Of a stretch of 64,000 nucleotides of DNA, positions 8,654 to 17,249 are shown piece after piece. The stretch's first letter is position 1; every line of letters starts with the position of its first letter. This stretch comes from JASGDN01 sp049841275. GTDB taxonomy: Bacteria > Chloroflexota > Chloroflexia > Thermomicrobiales > UBA6265. Below the pieces are notes generated by a model that was not told the origin of the DNA, made no database searches, and saw nothing but the letters and a program-made list of their open reading frames with translations. The translations under genes were made by a program, and so were the position numbers. The DNA is taken from assembly GCA_049841275.1 (NCBI GenBank), contig JASGDN010000016.1:34133-98132 (forward strand), given 5' to 3'.

Positions 8654-8683
8654 ACATGGCGGACCGTACTCGGTCCGCCATGT
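8654..8683 (+). terminator. Double hairpin after the dipeptidase gene
   Basis: A perfect 13-bp stem (ACATGGCGGACCG, loop TACT) starts 16 bases after the stop. A second stem (CGGCGCGAC, 8696-8719, loop ACATTG) follows and ends with GTTATG. No U-tract is seen. Confidence 0.7.
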
Positions 8684-8743
8684 TCATCACTGTCACGGCG
8701 CGACACATTGGTCGCGCCGTTATGCATACGACTGTGTGGGGAC

Positions 8744-8772
8744 AGCGAGCCACGAGGGCTCGCCCTACGTAC
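8744..8772 (-). repeat. REP element, left flank of RAYT
   Basis: Reads GTACGTAGGGCGAGCCCTCG... on the minus strand: GTAG, then a hairpin closing around CCCTCGTGG. It matches the other REPs at about 75-85 percent by eye. Confidence 0.78.
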
Positions 8773-8816
8773 GATCGGACACCACGATCAAACGTGTTTG
8801 TTGTGGGGACACGAGT

Positions 8817-9337
8817 ATGGCGTACCCGTTCAATGGCTGAAAACATCCGCGTCTGGATGGATATGATTATCGCCTTGCCAACGACTATTTCGTCACATTC
8901 AAGACGCATGGAAACGTGGCGCTCTTCGGAGATGTAACTGCGAACGGTGTGGAGCATTCCGATGCCGGCCGAATGGTCGATGCATACATTCGTGGTCTCC
9001 CGGACACATTCCCTCGGGTCCGGGTGGACGAATGGATCGTGATGCCAGATCACGTTCATATTCTGATGACATTGCTATCGATGGAATTGGCGAACCAGCC
9101 TTTGGCGTCTCTGTCTGCAATCATCGGCTGGCTAAAATCGATGGCGGCGAATGCTTACATTCGCGGCGTGAAGGAAGATGGTTGGCCACCGTTCGAGCGT
9201 AGGTCTGGCAAGTGAGTTTTCATGATCGTATCGTGCGGAATGAAGACGAGTTTGCTGCAATCCGGCGGTACATCCAGGAAAACCCGGCGCGACGATGGGC
9301 TCGCATGTGTGCAGGGGATATGCCCAGCAATGGGTAG
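8817..9337 (+). pseudogene. REP-associated tyrosine transposase (RAYT, IS200-like Y1 family), broken
   Basis: Concatenated frames give a full RAYT of about 170 residues: DGYDYRLANDYFVTFKTHG near the N-terminus, metal-binding HVH (MPDHVHIL, bases 9051-9059), and catalytic Tyr at 9269-9271 in RRYIQENPARRW. The gene is interrupted by an in-frame TGA at 8838-8840, seven codons after the likely ATG, and by a frameshift near 9198-9203 just before the VWQVSFHDR motif. All catalytic residues remain, so decay is recent. RAYTs mobilise or domesticate REPs; this copy cannot make intact protein unless the lesions are sequencing errors. Confidence 0.85.
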
Positions 9338-9378
9338 CAGCGATTTCCGACGGCGGGTAAGTGCTCACGACGCCGTTT

Positions 9379-9408
9379 GTACGTAGGGCGGACCCTCGTG
9401 GTTTGCCG
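9379..9408 (+). repeat. REP element, right flank of RAYT
   Basis: Reads GTACGTAGGGCGGACCCTCG then TGGTTTGCCG: 5' GTAG (9383-9386) followed by a stem GGCGGACC/GGTTTGCC with loop CTCGT. It faces away from the transposase. Confidence 0.8.
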
Positions 9409-9433
9409 CTCTCCGACATGTTTTCCGCGGACA

Positions 9434-10597
9434 TCACCCCGCGTGAATGCGGGCCTGTGGCAGGTCTGGCGCCGAGCCTCTCGCGAACCGCGCGAATGTC
9501 AATGCATCGATCGGGATCGACGGCGACCCGTCCAGGATCAGTTCGCTCAACAGTTGTCCCACGATCGGGCTCAGCGCGAACCCATGCCCGGTGAACCCCG
9601 TCGCCAGCGACAGGTTTGCGATTCCCGGCACCGGTCCCAGGATCGGCACCTGATCGACCGTCTCCCCCTCGATCCCGACCCAGACGCGCTCCAGCTTCGC
9701 CTGCTTCAACACAGGGAAGATTGCCGACGAGTGATCCATGCTGCCGGCGATGCTGTCGATGCGCGGTGTCGCGAGGTTCGTCTCCAGGTCCGGATCGCCC
9801 GGCCAGCCTCCGCCGATCACGTAATTGCCGCTCGGGATCTGCTTCAGGCTCAGATGCCGGTTCAATGCGCCCACGACCTGCAGCAGCGCCATCGGCATCC
9901 TCGTCGTCGCCATCATCTGCAGGCCCATCGGTGTGATGGGCAGATCGAGGTCCAACGCGCGCGCCAGGCCGGTGCTCCACGCCCCGGCGGCCAGCACAAG
10001 CCAGTCGCAGGCGAAGGAGCCGCTGGTTGTTTCCACGCCGGTGATCCGCTCTCCCGCGCGAACGAACCCGGTCACGCGCGTGTCGAGGACGATCTTCGCA
10101 CTGTGACGGACCGCAGCCGAGGCGAAGGCGTGGGTCGTCAGGATCGGGTTCGCGTGGCCGTCGTTCGCGGTATAGGTCCCGGCCAGCGCGTTCGGCGTGA
10201 CACCGGGCACCAGTGCACGGAGGTCGGCGCCTTCCACAAGCTGGATGTCGAGTCCCACGGCTTGCTGCCTGGCGATCGCCTCGCGCATGCGCGGGATGTC
10301 GTCCTCGTGTTCCGTGACCTGGATATGGCCGTCACGCCGGTAGTGGACATCCGCGTCCAGCTCGGATTCGAGGTCCTTCCAGCGAGCAATGCTGGCGATG
10401 GCCAGCGGGAGTTCGCGCAGGTCCCGTCCTTGCTGGCGGACTCCCCCCGCACTCGATCCGGACGCAGCCGAAGCGATGCCGCGTTGCTCCAGCAGCGTCA
10501 CGTCGGCGCCGCGCCTGGCGAGATGCCAGGCGATCGAGGTGCCGATGACACCGCCACCGACGATCAGGATGCGGGACGAGGAATGGGATGCACGCAT
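9434..10597 (-). CDS. FAD-dependent amine/opine oxidase subunit (DadA/sarcosine oxidase beta/HcnC-like)
   Basis: A 387-residue flavoprotein of the DAO family. The N-terminal Rossmann motif is ILIVGGGVIGTSIAWHLARRG (residues about 9-29) with an acidic E in TLLEQ. ASGSSAGGVRQQG is the FAD-contact segment. The C-terminus has GFTGHGFALSPIVGQ, the usual second FAD motif. It resembles sarcosine oxidase beta, HcnC and hydroxyproline/proline dehydrogenase subunits that oxidise secondary or N-substituted amino acids. It lies 30 bp downstream of a second flavoprotein, the usual alpha/beta arrangement. Substrate is not determined by sequence. The ribosome-binding site is AGGAG about 11 bases before ATG. 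Confidence 0.88.
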   Translation of the reverse strand: MRASHSSSRILIVGGGVIGTSIAWHLARRGADVTLLEQRGIASAASGSSAGGVRQQGRDLRELPLAIASIARWKDLESELDADVHYRRDGHIQVTEHEDDIPRMREAIARQQAVGLDIQLVEGADLRALVPGVTPNALAGTYTANDGHANPILTTHAFASAAVRHSAKIVLDTRVTGFVRAGERITGVETTSGSFACDWLVLAAGAWSTGLARALDLDLPITPMGLQMMATTRMPMALLQVVGALNRHLSLKQIPSGNYVIGGGWPGDPDLETNLATPRIDSIAGSMDHSSAIFPVLKQAKLERVWVGIEGETVDQVPILGPVPGIANLSLATGFTGHGFALSPIVGQLLSELILDGSPSIPIDALTFARFARGSAPDLPQARIHAG

Positions 10598-10627
10598 GAG
10601 GGCGGAGGCTCCTGGTGGATATGCGGA

Positions 10628-11896
10628 TCAATGCGTCGCGACGGCCCCAGTCAGGTCGGGCAGGAAGGCATGGAACGGGATCGGGCGGATGGGCGGGCGA
10701 GGGCGCGCCAGCAGCCGTTCGTCAGCGATGGTGCTGTCGCGCCAGAGCAGAAGCGTCGCAACTACTGGCAGGCTCTCCGCCCCTTGCGATTCGCCCATGC
10801 CGACGCGCGTCACGCGACGGATGTCGTTGATGTCGTATGCCCCGGCCTCGATCGCATCCTGGATCTCGCCGAGCGTTACGCCCTCCTCACGATCCACGAC
10901 GATTTCGCGGTCGCGTGGCGGCGGGAAGAAGGGGCGGCGCGGTCTGTCCGGGTCGATCCAGATGCCGGCTGGCGGTTCGTGGGCGGGCACGCCGCGCACG
11001 GCGGCGGCTCCCACACGCTCTCCGTGCTGGTAGGCCCAGCGGGCGCCCTGGACGCCCGCTGCCTCCCCAACGACGAAAAGGCCGGGAATGGTGGTTGCGC
11101 CATCCGAGGTGGTGAACGGCGTCGGGACTGCCTCGCCGATGTGCAGCGTGTGTGCCGCCCCTGCCTGCACGGCCAGCGTTGGATCGATCCGCTGACCGAA
11201 GGCCATCACCACGGCATCGACATCGACCGGCCCGCCGCGATCGACGATCCGCTCGACGCGACCGTTGCCTTCGATCCGGAGATGGTTGATGTCGACCGAG
11301 TCGAAGACGATCGTGCCGCCGGTGACCGCGATCGCGGCCTTCACCTGATCCGTCGCCTTGCCATCACCGATCAGGGCGTACCGGGTGCCGAACGGAGGAA
11401 TGTCGCGGTGGAGCGTCTGCAGCAAGCGCCGTTCGGTGAAGAAGCCGTCCAGCTCCCAACCGCGCACCGGCCAGGCGCGGTCGCGTGTGCCGGTGGCGAC
11501 GATCACCGCCCGGGCGGTGATGGAGATTCCTCGGTCGTTCGCGGCATCATAGGCGCCGACCGTGAAGCGTTGCGGACCGCCGGGAAAGATGCCCCAGGTG
11601 GCGGTGTTCGGCCGGTAGTCGATGTTCGTGCCGTCCAGCTCGGCGGCGGCAGCCTCAGCGACGGACGAGCGCCAGAGGGGCATTGGGGTGAGCGGCGGCT
11701 CGTCGATGTCCGGCACTTCCCAGACGAGGTGCCCGCCGGCCTCCGCTGCCTCATCGACGAGCGTCACGCGAGCACCGGCCTGGCTGGCGGTGAGAGCGGA
11801 GGCGATGCCGGCCGGGCCGGCGCCGACGACCAGGATCTCGGTATCGATCGTCTCGATGGTGGCGGGCAAGGCGGGGGAGTCGGACGGGGAGGACAC
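10628..11896 (-). CDS. NAD(P)/FAD oxidoreductase, HcnB/SoxA-like partner subunit lacking Fe-S cysteines
   Basis: 422 residues from GTG 11896 (GGAGAA upstream). Motifs: ILVVGAGPAGIASALTASQAG (about 19-39, first FAD/NAD fold), VIVATGTRDRAWPVRGWELDG, and GLFVVGEAAGVQGA. It matches the alpha subunit of heteromeric amine or opine oxidases (HcnB, OoxA, SoxA). In relatives the C-terminus is a BFD-like domain with four Cys binding [2Fe-2S]. Here the corresponding positions read EIVVDREEGVTLGEI and RVGMGESQGAE, with no Cys, so the cluster is predicted absent. No separate small ferredoxin subunit gene is nearby. It sits between apt (23 bp) and the DadA-like subunit (30 bp). Confidence 0.85.
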   Translation of the reverse strand: MSSPSDSPALPATIETIDTEILVVGAGPAGIASALTASQAGARVTLVDEAAEAGGHLVWEVPDIDEPPLTPMPLWRSSVAEAAAAELDGTNIDYRPNTATWGIFPGGPQRFTVGAYDAANDRGISITARAVIVATGTRDRAWPVRGWELDGFFTERRLLQTLHRDIPPFGTRYALIGDGKATDQVKAAIAVTGGTIVFDSVDINHLRIEGNGRVERIVDRGGPVDVDAVVMAFGQRIDPTLAVQAGAAHTLHIGEAVPTPFTTSDGATTIPGLFVVGEAAGVQGARWAYQHGERVGAAAVRGVPAHEPPAGIWIDPDRPRRPFFPPPRDREIVVDREEGVTLGEIQDAIEAGAYDINDIRRVTRVGMGESQGAESLPVVATLLLWRDSTIADERLLARPRPPIRPIPFHAFLPDLTGAVATH

Positions 11897-11919
11897 GAGG
11901 CGTTCTCCGGGCGGATCGG

Positions 11920-12471
11920 CTAGTAGACGACGAGGCTGTGAACGGCGATTCCGGCGGGAATGGTATCGCGGCCGCGAAGCGCGCTCAGTTCGGCGAGGAC
12001 GGAGACGCCGACGATGTCGCCCTGAAGGCGTTCGATCAGCTTGATGGTGGCGTTCACGGTTCCGCCTGTGGCCAGCAGGTCATCGACGATGAGGACGCGC
12101 TCGCCGGGAACGATGGCATCCTGATGGATCTCCAGCGAGTTGGTGCCGTATTCGAGCGTATAGTCCTCGGTGAGTGTCGCAGCCGGAAGCCGTCCCGGTT
12201 TGCGGACCGGCACCACGCCTGCGCCGATGGCATAGGCGATCGGTGTGCCGAGGATGAAGCCACGGCTCTCGATCACGATCACCTTGTCGATGCCGCTGAA
12301 CGGAGCGGCCATCGTGTCGATGGTCTGGCGGAAGAGTTCCGCATTCGCGAGCAGGGTCGAGATGTCGCGGAACATGATCCCGGACTCCGGAAAGTCCGGG
12401 ATATCCCGAATGTTCTGCTTGAGCAGCGTGGTGAAGGCGGTGTCGGGGACAACGGCGTCTGGTGAGGTCAT
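11920..12471 (-). CDS. apt: Adenine phosphoribosyltransferase
   Basis: 183 residues, the standard length. The protein carries the family opening IRDIPDFPESGIMFRDIS, the VIVIESRGFILGTPIAYAIG segment, the Tyr-containing flexible loop (EDYTLEYGTNSLEIH), and the PRPP-binding motif VLIVDDLLATGGT (about 127-139). It salvages adenine to AMP in the cytoplasm. It is the first gene of a probable three-gene unit with two flavoprotein oxidase subunits, with no obvious pathway link. The 124 bp upstream, to the ROK gene end, contains no clear motif. Confidence 0.95.
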   Translation of the reverse strand: MTSPDAVVPDTAFTTLLKQNIRDIPDFPESGIMFRDISTLLANAELFRQTIDTMAAPFSGIDKVIVIESRGFILGTPIAYAIGAGVVPVRKPGRLPAATLTEDYTLEYGTNSLEIHQDAIVPGERVLIVDDLLATGGTVNATIKLIERLQGDIVGVSVLAELSALRGRDTIPAGIAVHSLVVY

Positions 12472-12595
12472 GGCGATTCCTGGGTGATGCGTGGGTGGTT
12501 GCCGTGCGCAGTCGGTTCGTCGTGCGCGTCGTTGCGCGAAGGCAGTGTACCCCGGTCATGAGGCGCTGGGACCGATTCGCGCCGTGAGGACGAAG

Positions 12596-13813
12596 CTAGC
12601 GTCCGCTGCGGTGGGCCGCGAGCTCATGCGCGGTTGGCGCCAGCAGCTCCGGTGCGTGGGTGATGATCGCGGCGGCCGCACCGAGGGTGAGCACGTCGAT
12701 GATCGGGCGGCCGGGCCGGATGGTCACTCCGGCAAAGGCCAGGGGGGATGTGAGGGGTTCGGCATTGGCGCGGACGAGGTCCGCGAATGGTTCTCCCCAC
12801 CACGCGAAGGGGCCGCCAATCACGACTTCGTCGGGGTTGAAGATCGAGATGAAGGTGGCCACCGCATGCCCGAGCCAATGCGCGGCGAAATCCATGATGA
12901 GGGCAGCGCCGGGATCACCACTTTCGGCGGCATGGGCGACGACCTCTGCGAAATCGGGCTCCGGGACAAAGGCCGGGATCGTCGATTCGAGGCCTTCCTG
13001 GCGGGCCTGGTCGAGGATTGAGAGCAGATAGGTCCACTCCAGGTACCCCTCCAGGCACCCCTGGTGGCCGCAGGGAAACTCGGGTCCGTTCGGGTCGAGG
13101 AGCAGCAGGCCGAACTCCCCGGCTGCGTGATCGCGGCCAGGGTAGAGCATGCGGTCGGCGATGATGGCGCCGCCGACGCCATTCCCCGCATAGATATAGA
13201 CCAGGTGCTCGCGGTGTTCGCGCCCGAGGAGCCAGAGTTCTCCGAGTCCGGCGGCATGGGCGTTGTCGAGGATCTCGACCGGCACGCGGAGACGCCGGGA
13301 TAGCTGCGCCCGCAGGGGATAGCCGGTAAACTCCCAGCCGATACTGGAGAACGTGTCGGTCCGGGTGTGGACCTGACCCGTGAACCCCAAGCCGCACCCG
13401 ATCAGCGCTCCCGGCTCCCGGTCCGCCATGAGGGTCGTCACGGCGCGAGTGGTGAGTTCGACAACGGCTTCGGGGGTGCGCGGCCCCCGATGGTCGAGGA
13501 CGACGTGATCCAGTTCCTGTCCATCGAGGTTGACCAGCGAGCCGTGGCACGTGTCCCCCTCGAACGCGATCCCGGCCACGAGGTGTGTCGCGCCACCCAG
13601 CCGGAGCATGACCGCACGACGGCCGCCGGTCGACATGGCCGAGCCGATTTCCTGGATGACCCCCTCCGCCACCAGTTCGTTGGCCGAGAGCGAGATCGCC
13701 GCGCGGCTCAGGCCGGTCAAGCGGGCAATATCCATCCGTGACAGCGTTCGATGTTCGATGAGGAGGCGGAGGATGGCGCTGCGGCTGTTGCTGTATGCCC
13801 GGCGCTTTGCCAT
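12596..13813 (-). CDS. ROK-family transcriptional regulator
   Basis: 405 residues from ATG 13813 (AGGAG ten bases upstream); the frame stays open further upstream but lacks coding character there. An N-terminal winged helix (SRMDIARLTGLSRAAISLSANELVAEGVIQE, about 25-55) precedes a ROK sugar-kinase-like domain. The zinc motif is FPCGHQGCLE, lacking the first Cys of the CxCGxxGCxE consensus. The usual catalytic NDAN segment reads DNAHA, replacing Asp by Asn. It is therefore likely a sugar-sensing repressor rather than a kinase. It is divergent from a DegT-type aminotransferase, which may be its target. Confidence 0.88.
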   Translation of the reverse strand: MAKRRAYSNSRSAILRLLIEHRTLSRMDIARLTGLSRAAISLSANELVAEGVIQEIGSAMSTGGRRAVMLRLGGATHLVAGIAFEGDTCHGSLVNLDGQELDHVVLDHRGPRTPEAVVELTTRAVTTLMADREPGALIGCGLGFTGQVHTRTDTFSSIGWEFTGYPLRAQLSRRLRVPVEILDNAHAAGLGELWLLGREHREHLVYIYAGNGVGGAIIADRMLYPGRDHAAGEFGLLLLDPNGPEFPCGHQGCLEGYLEWTYLLSILDQARQEGLESTIPAFVPEPDFAEVVAHAAESGDPGAALIMDFAAHWLGHAVATFISIFNPDEVVIGGPFAWWGEPFADLVRANAEPLTSPLAFAGVTIRPGRPIIDVLTLGAAAAIITHAPELLAPTAHELAAHRSGR

Positions 13814-13960
13814 CGTGGGTGCTCCTTCCCTGCCACGGCCACGAGCGAGACTGTCTCCTGAACAGGCCGGCGGAACTCGACATGCATATTCCGATGTGAT
13901 GAGGATACCCGAACGTGGCATGTTCGCAGGCATGCTTCTCCGTATGGAGTGGACATTTTC

Positions 13961-13991
13961 TTGACAAAGTCCGTGCCATCCTCCCTTATGG
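13961..13991 (+). promoter_or_regulatory. Possible sigma70-type promoter for the DegT gene
   Basis: TTGACA at 13961-13966 is a consensus -35 box. TTATGG at 13986-13991, 19 bases later, is a poor -10 with long spacing. It lies about 30 bases before the GGGGAGGG ribosome-binding site and ATG 14023. Confidence 0.35.
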
Positions 13992-14022
13992 CTGGAGAAC
14001 ATCGTGTAAGGGGAGGGTGGGG

Positions 14023-15294
14023 ATGCAAGGAACGGGTGAATCAGCACGCGATCTGGCCAGGAATGGCGGTGTCCCGGTGCGGGCCAGGGCATTTCCGGCC
14101 TGGCCGCAATTCGGGGATGAGGAACGTACGAATCTCCTGGCCGTGCTGGAAAGCGGGGAGTGGTCTGATCCGGCCGGCGGGCCATTTGTCCGGGCGTTCG
14201 AGCGGAGCTTTGCGGACCTGCATGAGGCTGCTCATGGCGTCGCCGTCACGAGCGGCAGTGTTGCCCTGACGCTGGCCTTGCGTGCATTGGGCATCGGCAC
14301 TGGCGACGAGGTAATCGTCCCGGCCTACACGTTCATTGCCACCGCCATAGCGGTGCTCGAGGTGAATGCGCTGCCCATCTTCGTGGATGTCGATCCCGAT
14401 ACCTGGTGCATCGATCCGGGCGCGGTGGAGGCAGCCATCACGCCGCGCACGAAGGCGATCATCCCCGTGCACCTGGCGGGACACCCCGCGGATATGGACC
14501 GTCTCTGTGAGATCGCACGGCGCTCTGGTCTGTGCGTGGTCGAGGATGCGGCTCAGGCCCACGGGGCGGTGTGGAACGGCCGTCCAGTCGGGAGCTGGGG
14601 CGATGCCGGCAGCTTCTCGATGCAGGCATCGAAGAACCTCACCAGTGGCGAGGGGGGCATCGTGGTCACGAGCGATGCCGATCTGGCGGAGATGATCGTC
14701 TCCTTTCGCAACTGCGGACGGCAGCACGACGGCGTCTGGTACGAGCACGTCCGGCAGGGTGGCAATGCCCGGATGACGGAGTTCCAGGCCGCGATACTCT
14801 CCGCGCAACTGACGCGCTTTGCCGGCCAGCGTGCGCGCCGGGATGCGAACGGCCGCATCCTCGATGCGGGCCTGATGGAGATCGATGGCATCCGGCCCCA
14901 GCGGCGCGATCCGCGCACCGCGATCCACGGCTATCATCTCTACGGCTTTCGCTACGATCCGGCGGCATGCGACGGGCTTCCGCGCGATGCGTTCATCGCC
15001 GCGTTGAACGCCGAGGGCATTCCTTGCGGGCCGGGATATCCGATGCCGCTGAACCGTCAGCCGCTCTTTGTCGATCGTGCGTTCGACACCAGGGCGACCG
15101 GCTACGACGCGACCTACGCGCCGACCCGTTTCGAGGCGCTCGACGTGCCGGTGACGGAGACGATGTGCAACGAGGTGGTGCTGCTGCCACAGTCGTTGCT
15201 GCTGGCCGACGGGCGCGATATGGCCGATGTGATCCAGGCAGTGAAGAAGATTGGCGCCATTGTCAATCGGCATGGGGCGGCGGTATCAGTCTGA
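14023..15294 (+). CDS. DegT/DnrJ/EryC1/StrS-family PLP aminotransferase
   Basis: 423 residues from ATG 14023, preceded by a strong GGGGAGGG site. Family features: VTSGSVALTLALRALGIGTGDEVIVPAYTF (about 70-100), VEDAAQAHGAVWNG with the PLP-contacting Asp, and FSMQASKNLTSGEGG with the Schiff-base Lys in SKNLT. These enzymes transaminate keto-sugars or scyllo-inosose-type cyclitols using Glu or Gln. Related genes in such contexts act in sugar or inositol catabolism. It is divergent from a ROK regulator, consistent with a sugar-derived substrate. Confidence 0.9.
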   Translation: MQGTGESARDLARNGGVPVRARAFPAWPQFGDEERTNLLAVLESGEWSDPAGGPFVRAFERSFADLHEAAHGVAVTSGSVALTLALRALGIGTGDEVIVPAYTFIATAIAVLEVNALPIFVDVDPDTWCIDPGAVEAAITPRTKAIIPVHLAGHPADMDRLCEIARRSGLCVVEDAAQAHGAVWNGRPVGSWGDAGSFSMQASKNLTSGEGGIVVTSDADLAEMIVSFRNCGRQHDGVWYEHVRQGGNARMTEFQAAILSAQLTRFAGQRARRDANGRILDAGLMEIDGIRPQRRDPRTAIHGYHLYGFRYDPAACDGLPRDAFIAALNAEGIPCGPGYPMPLNRQPLFVDRAFDTRATGYDATYAPTRFEALDVPVTETMCNEVVLLPQSLLLADGRDMADVIQAVKKIGAIVNRHGAAVSV

Positions 15295-15361
15295 TCCTGT
15301 GCGTGGTCCGACATCTGCGTGGAGAGCCGTTCCGACTGGAATTGCGCGAGGAGGCACGTCC

Positions 15362-15883
15362 GTGAGTGAGGATCGAACCGGCGTACAGGGTGTTCTGGAC
15401 GAGATCGAGGAGGCGTGGCGCGCGTTGTGGGCCGCGGTGGATGCCTTCTCCGACAAGCAGCTTTCGGAACCAACCGATGCTGCCGGCTGGCGCGCGCAGG
15501 ATCATCTCGCGCATCTCGGCGCGTGTGAGCGTGGCGTGATGTTCATGTTGAACGGACATCCGTACTATGCCGGGCTGGGGATCGATGAGACGACCTGGGC
15601 GAACCGCGACCTCGATGCCGAGAATGATGTGATCTTTCGCCTCAATCGCGACCGGGTGCTGGACGACGTGCGCACTGGGCTGCGGGCGACGCATACGGAA
15701 CTGGTCACGACGATCGGCGATCTCGATCCGGCGCGTCTTGACGAGCGGATTTCACCCGATGACAGCGGCGATCCGTCCGCCCCGCCCACGCTTCGTGAGA
15801 AGATTGCGGGCAATACGTGGACGCACTATCCCGAGCACGCCGAGTGGATCGCGACGCTCATCAACAACGCGCGAGACGATTAG
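15362..15883 (+). CDS. DinB/mycothiol-dependent-maleylpyruvate-isomerase-like protein
   Basis: 173 residues starting at GTG 15362 with GAGGAGG seven bases upstream. The four-helix-bundle DinB pattern is visible: helix 1 (GVLDEIEEAWRALWAAVDAF), WRAQDHLAHLGACERG with a likely metal His, and a C-terminal YPEHAEWIATL with two His. DinB-fold proteins bind a divalent metal and include thiol transferases and stress proteins. The function here is unassigned. It follows the aminotransferase by 67 bp and ends 50 bp from a convergent MFS gene, without an obvious hairpin between. Confidence 0.75.
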   Translation: MSEDRTGVQGVLDEIEEAWRALWAAVDAFSDKQLSEPTDAAGWRAQDHLAHLGACERGVMFMLNGHPYYAGLGIDETTWANRDLDAENDVIFRLNRDRVLDDVRTGLRATHTELVTTIGDLDPARLDERISPDDSGDPSAPPTLREKIAGNTWTHYPEHAEWIATLINNARDD

Positions 15884-15932
15884 CGATCCACGGCTACCGC
15901 GTTGCGTGAGACTCGCGTGACCACGCCCATGG

Positions 15933-17249
15933 TCATGCGGATGCCGAAGGCTGGCCACGCCGGAGGACGGCGAGATTGACGATCGCGCCGAGCATCAGGC
16001 ACCCGCTGGTGATCAGGAAGACCCATTCCATTCCGAAATGTCCGCCGACGAATCCGCCGACCAGCGGGCCGGCAACCTGTCCGGCGAACTGGGCCGAGGT
16101 CGACACACCAAGCACGGAGCCCGCCATCGCATCCGGCACGCTGAGCCGGAGCATGCTCGTGACCGATGGCAGCAACCCGGCCAGCGTGAGGCCCATCACG
16201 AAGCGGAGGCCGACCAACTGCCATTCGTTGGTCACGAATGCTTGCGGAATCAGGAGCAATGACCCGGCGACGAGGCTGCCGATCACGACGCGTTGTGCGC
16301 CGATGCGGTCGCCCAGCCGTCCGATGAACGGTGCGGCGAGCATGCTGCCGAACGCGGTTGTCGAGATCACGATGCCCGCCAGCAGAGCGATTCGGGACTC
16401 GTCGTGCGTGATCTGGCCGATGAAGAGCGTTAGGATCGGCTCGATCGACATGTTCGCGACCAGGAGCAGGAATGCGGTCAGCAACATCGCGTAAACCAGC
16501 GGCCGGTTCGGGATCGCCGACCACGGAATCTTCATTGCTCGACGGCTTTCCGCGGTCGTGGGCGGACGTTTCTCCTCCTTGATGAGCGTGGCGGTGAGGA
16601 CGAAGGCGAGGAAGATGAGCACCGCCGAGATGCGGAACGTGCCGCGCACGCCCAGGATGGGCTGCAGCGCGCCGCCCGCCACCGGGCCAATCAGGTTGCC
16701 GGCCATGATGCCGGACGAGAGCAGGCCCAGCGCCCAGCCGGAACGGTTGCGTGGAGCTTGCGTGGCGACCAGGATCGTGGCCGCTGCCGCATAGCCGCCC
16801 AGGATACCGGCGAGGGCTCTCAGGACGACGAGTTGCTGGACGTTCTGTACCAGCGAGAGCAGGATCATCACGATGGTGATGCCGAAACTGGCGCGAAGCA
16901 GGATCAGCTTGCGGCCCTTGCGGTCGGCCAGGATGCCCCAGAGCGGCGAGACGAGCGCCGCCATGAAGTAGGTGATCCCGTAGGCGAGGCCGGACCATTG
17001 CGAGATCTGTGCGTGCCCGGTGACGCCGAGGTCTTCGACGTAGATGGGCAGGAACGGGATGACGAGGCTGAGCGCGATGATGTTTGCACAGACGCCGAAG
17101 AAGGCGACGAAGAGGTTGCGTCGCCAGAAGACCGTCCCACCCTGATTGACTTCGGGAGGCGTGAGGGGAGAGGAGGGAGAAACGAGCGGATCAGGATCGG
17201 TGCGATCTGGCTGGTCGCGTCCCTTGCTGTCCACTACGTTCGCTCTCAC
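15933..17249 (-). CDS. MFS transporter, drug-efflux type (MdtG/TetA-like)
   Basis: 438 residues with about 12 membrane helices after a 40-residue polar N-terminus. The motif-A loop between helices 2 and 3 reads GILADRKGRK. Helix 5 carries GLLSSGIMAGNLIGPVAGG, the antiporter-type motif C found in drug:H+ exporters. The start is GTG 17249, which overlaps the stop of the upstream gene by 4 bp (GTGA), so the two are translationally coupled. Substrate is unknown. Expression probably comes from the guaA-led unit. Confidence 0.9.
   Translation of the reverse strand: MRANVVDSKGRDQPDRTDPDPLVSPSSPLTPPEVNQGGTVFWRRNLFVAFFGVCANIIALSLVIPFLPIYVEDLGVTGHAQISQWSGLAYGITYFMAALVSPLWGILADRKGRKLILLRASFGITIVMILLSLVQNVQQLVVLRALAGILGGYAAAATILVATQAPRNRSGWALGLLSSGIMAGNLIGPVAGGALQPILGVRGTFRISAVLIFLAFVLTATLIKEEKRPPTTAESRRAMKIPWSAIPNRPLVYAMLLTAFLLLVANMSIEPILTLFIGQITHDESRIALLAGIVISTTAFGSMLAAPFIGRLGDRIGAQRVVIGSLVAGSLLLIPQAFVTNEWQLVGLRFVMGLTLAGLLPSVTSMLRLSVPDAMAGSVLGVSTSAQFAGQVAGPLVGGFVGGHFGMEWVFLITSGCLMLGAIVNLAVLRRGQPSASA

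Larger units (their letters stand above)
8744..9408. mobile_element. RAYT element: decayed transposase bounded by two outward REPs
   Basis: The unit comprises a REP at 8744-8772 (GTAG on the minus strand), a degenerate Y1-type transposase, and a REP at 9379-9408 (GTAG on the plus strand). Their outward orientation equals that of the pair at 4903-4984, which therefore looks like a transposase-less derivative. In known systems RAYT proteins recognise the 5' GTAG plus hairpin of REPs. Confidence 0.8.

Noticed and set aside
9377..11923. Very long plus-strand frame (848 codons) opposite the two flavoprotein genes
   Set aside because: Arg/His/Asp-rich antisense composition without motifs; the minus-strand genes have clear FAD folds. 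Similar antisense frames at 18003-20057, 36404-38419, 40024-42237, 43224-44927 and 56733-59015 were dropped for the same reason (high-GC third-position effect).
13814..14022. Strong promoter calls for the ROK gene in the divergent region
   Set aside because: Only one consensus -35 toward the DegT gene is visible; nothing convincing in the other direction.
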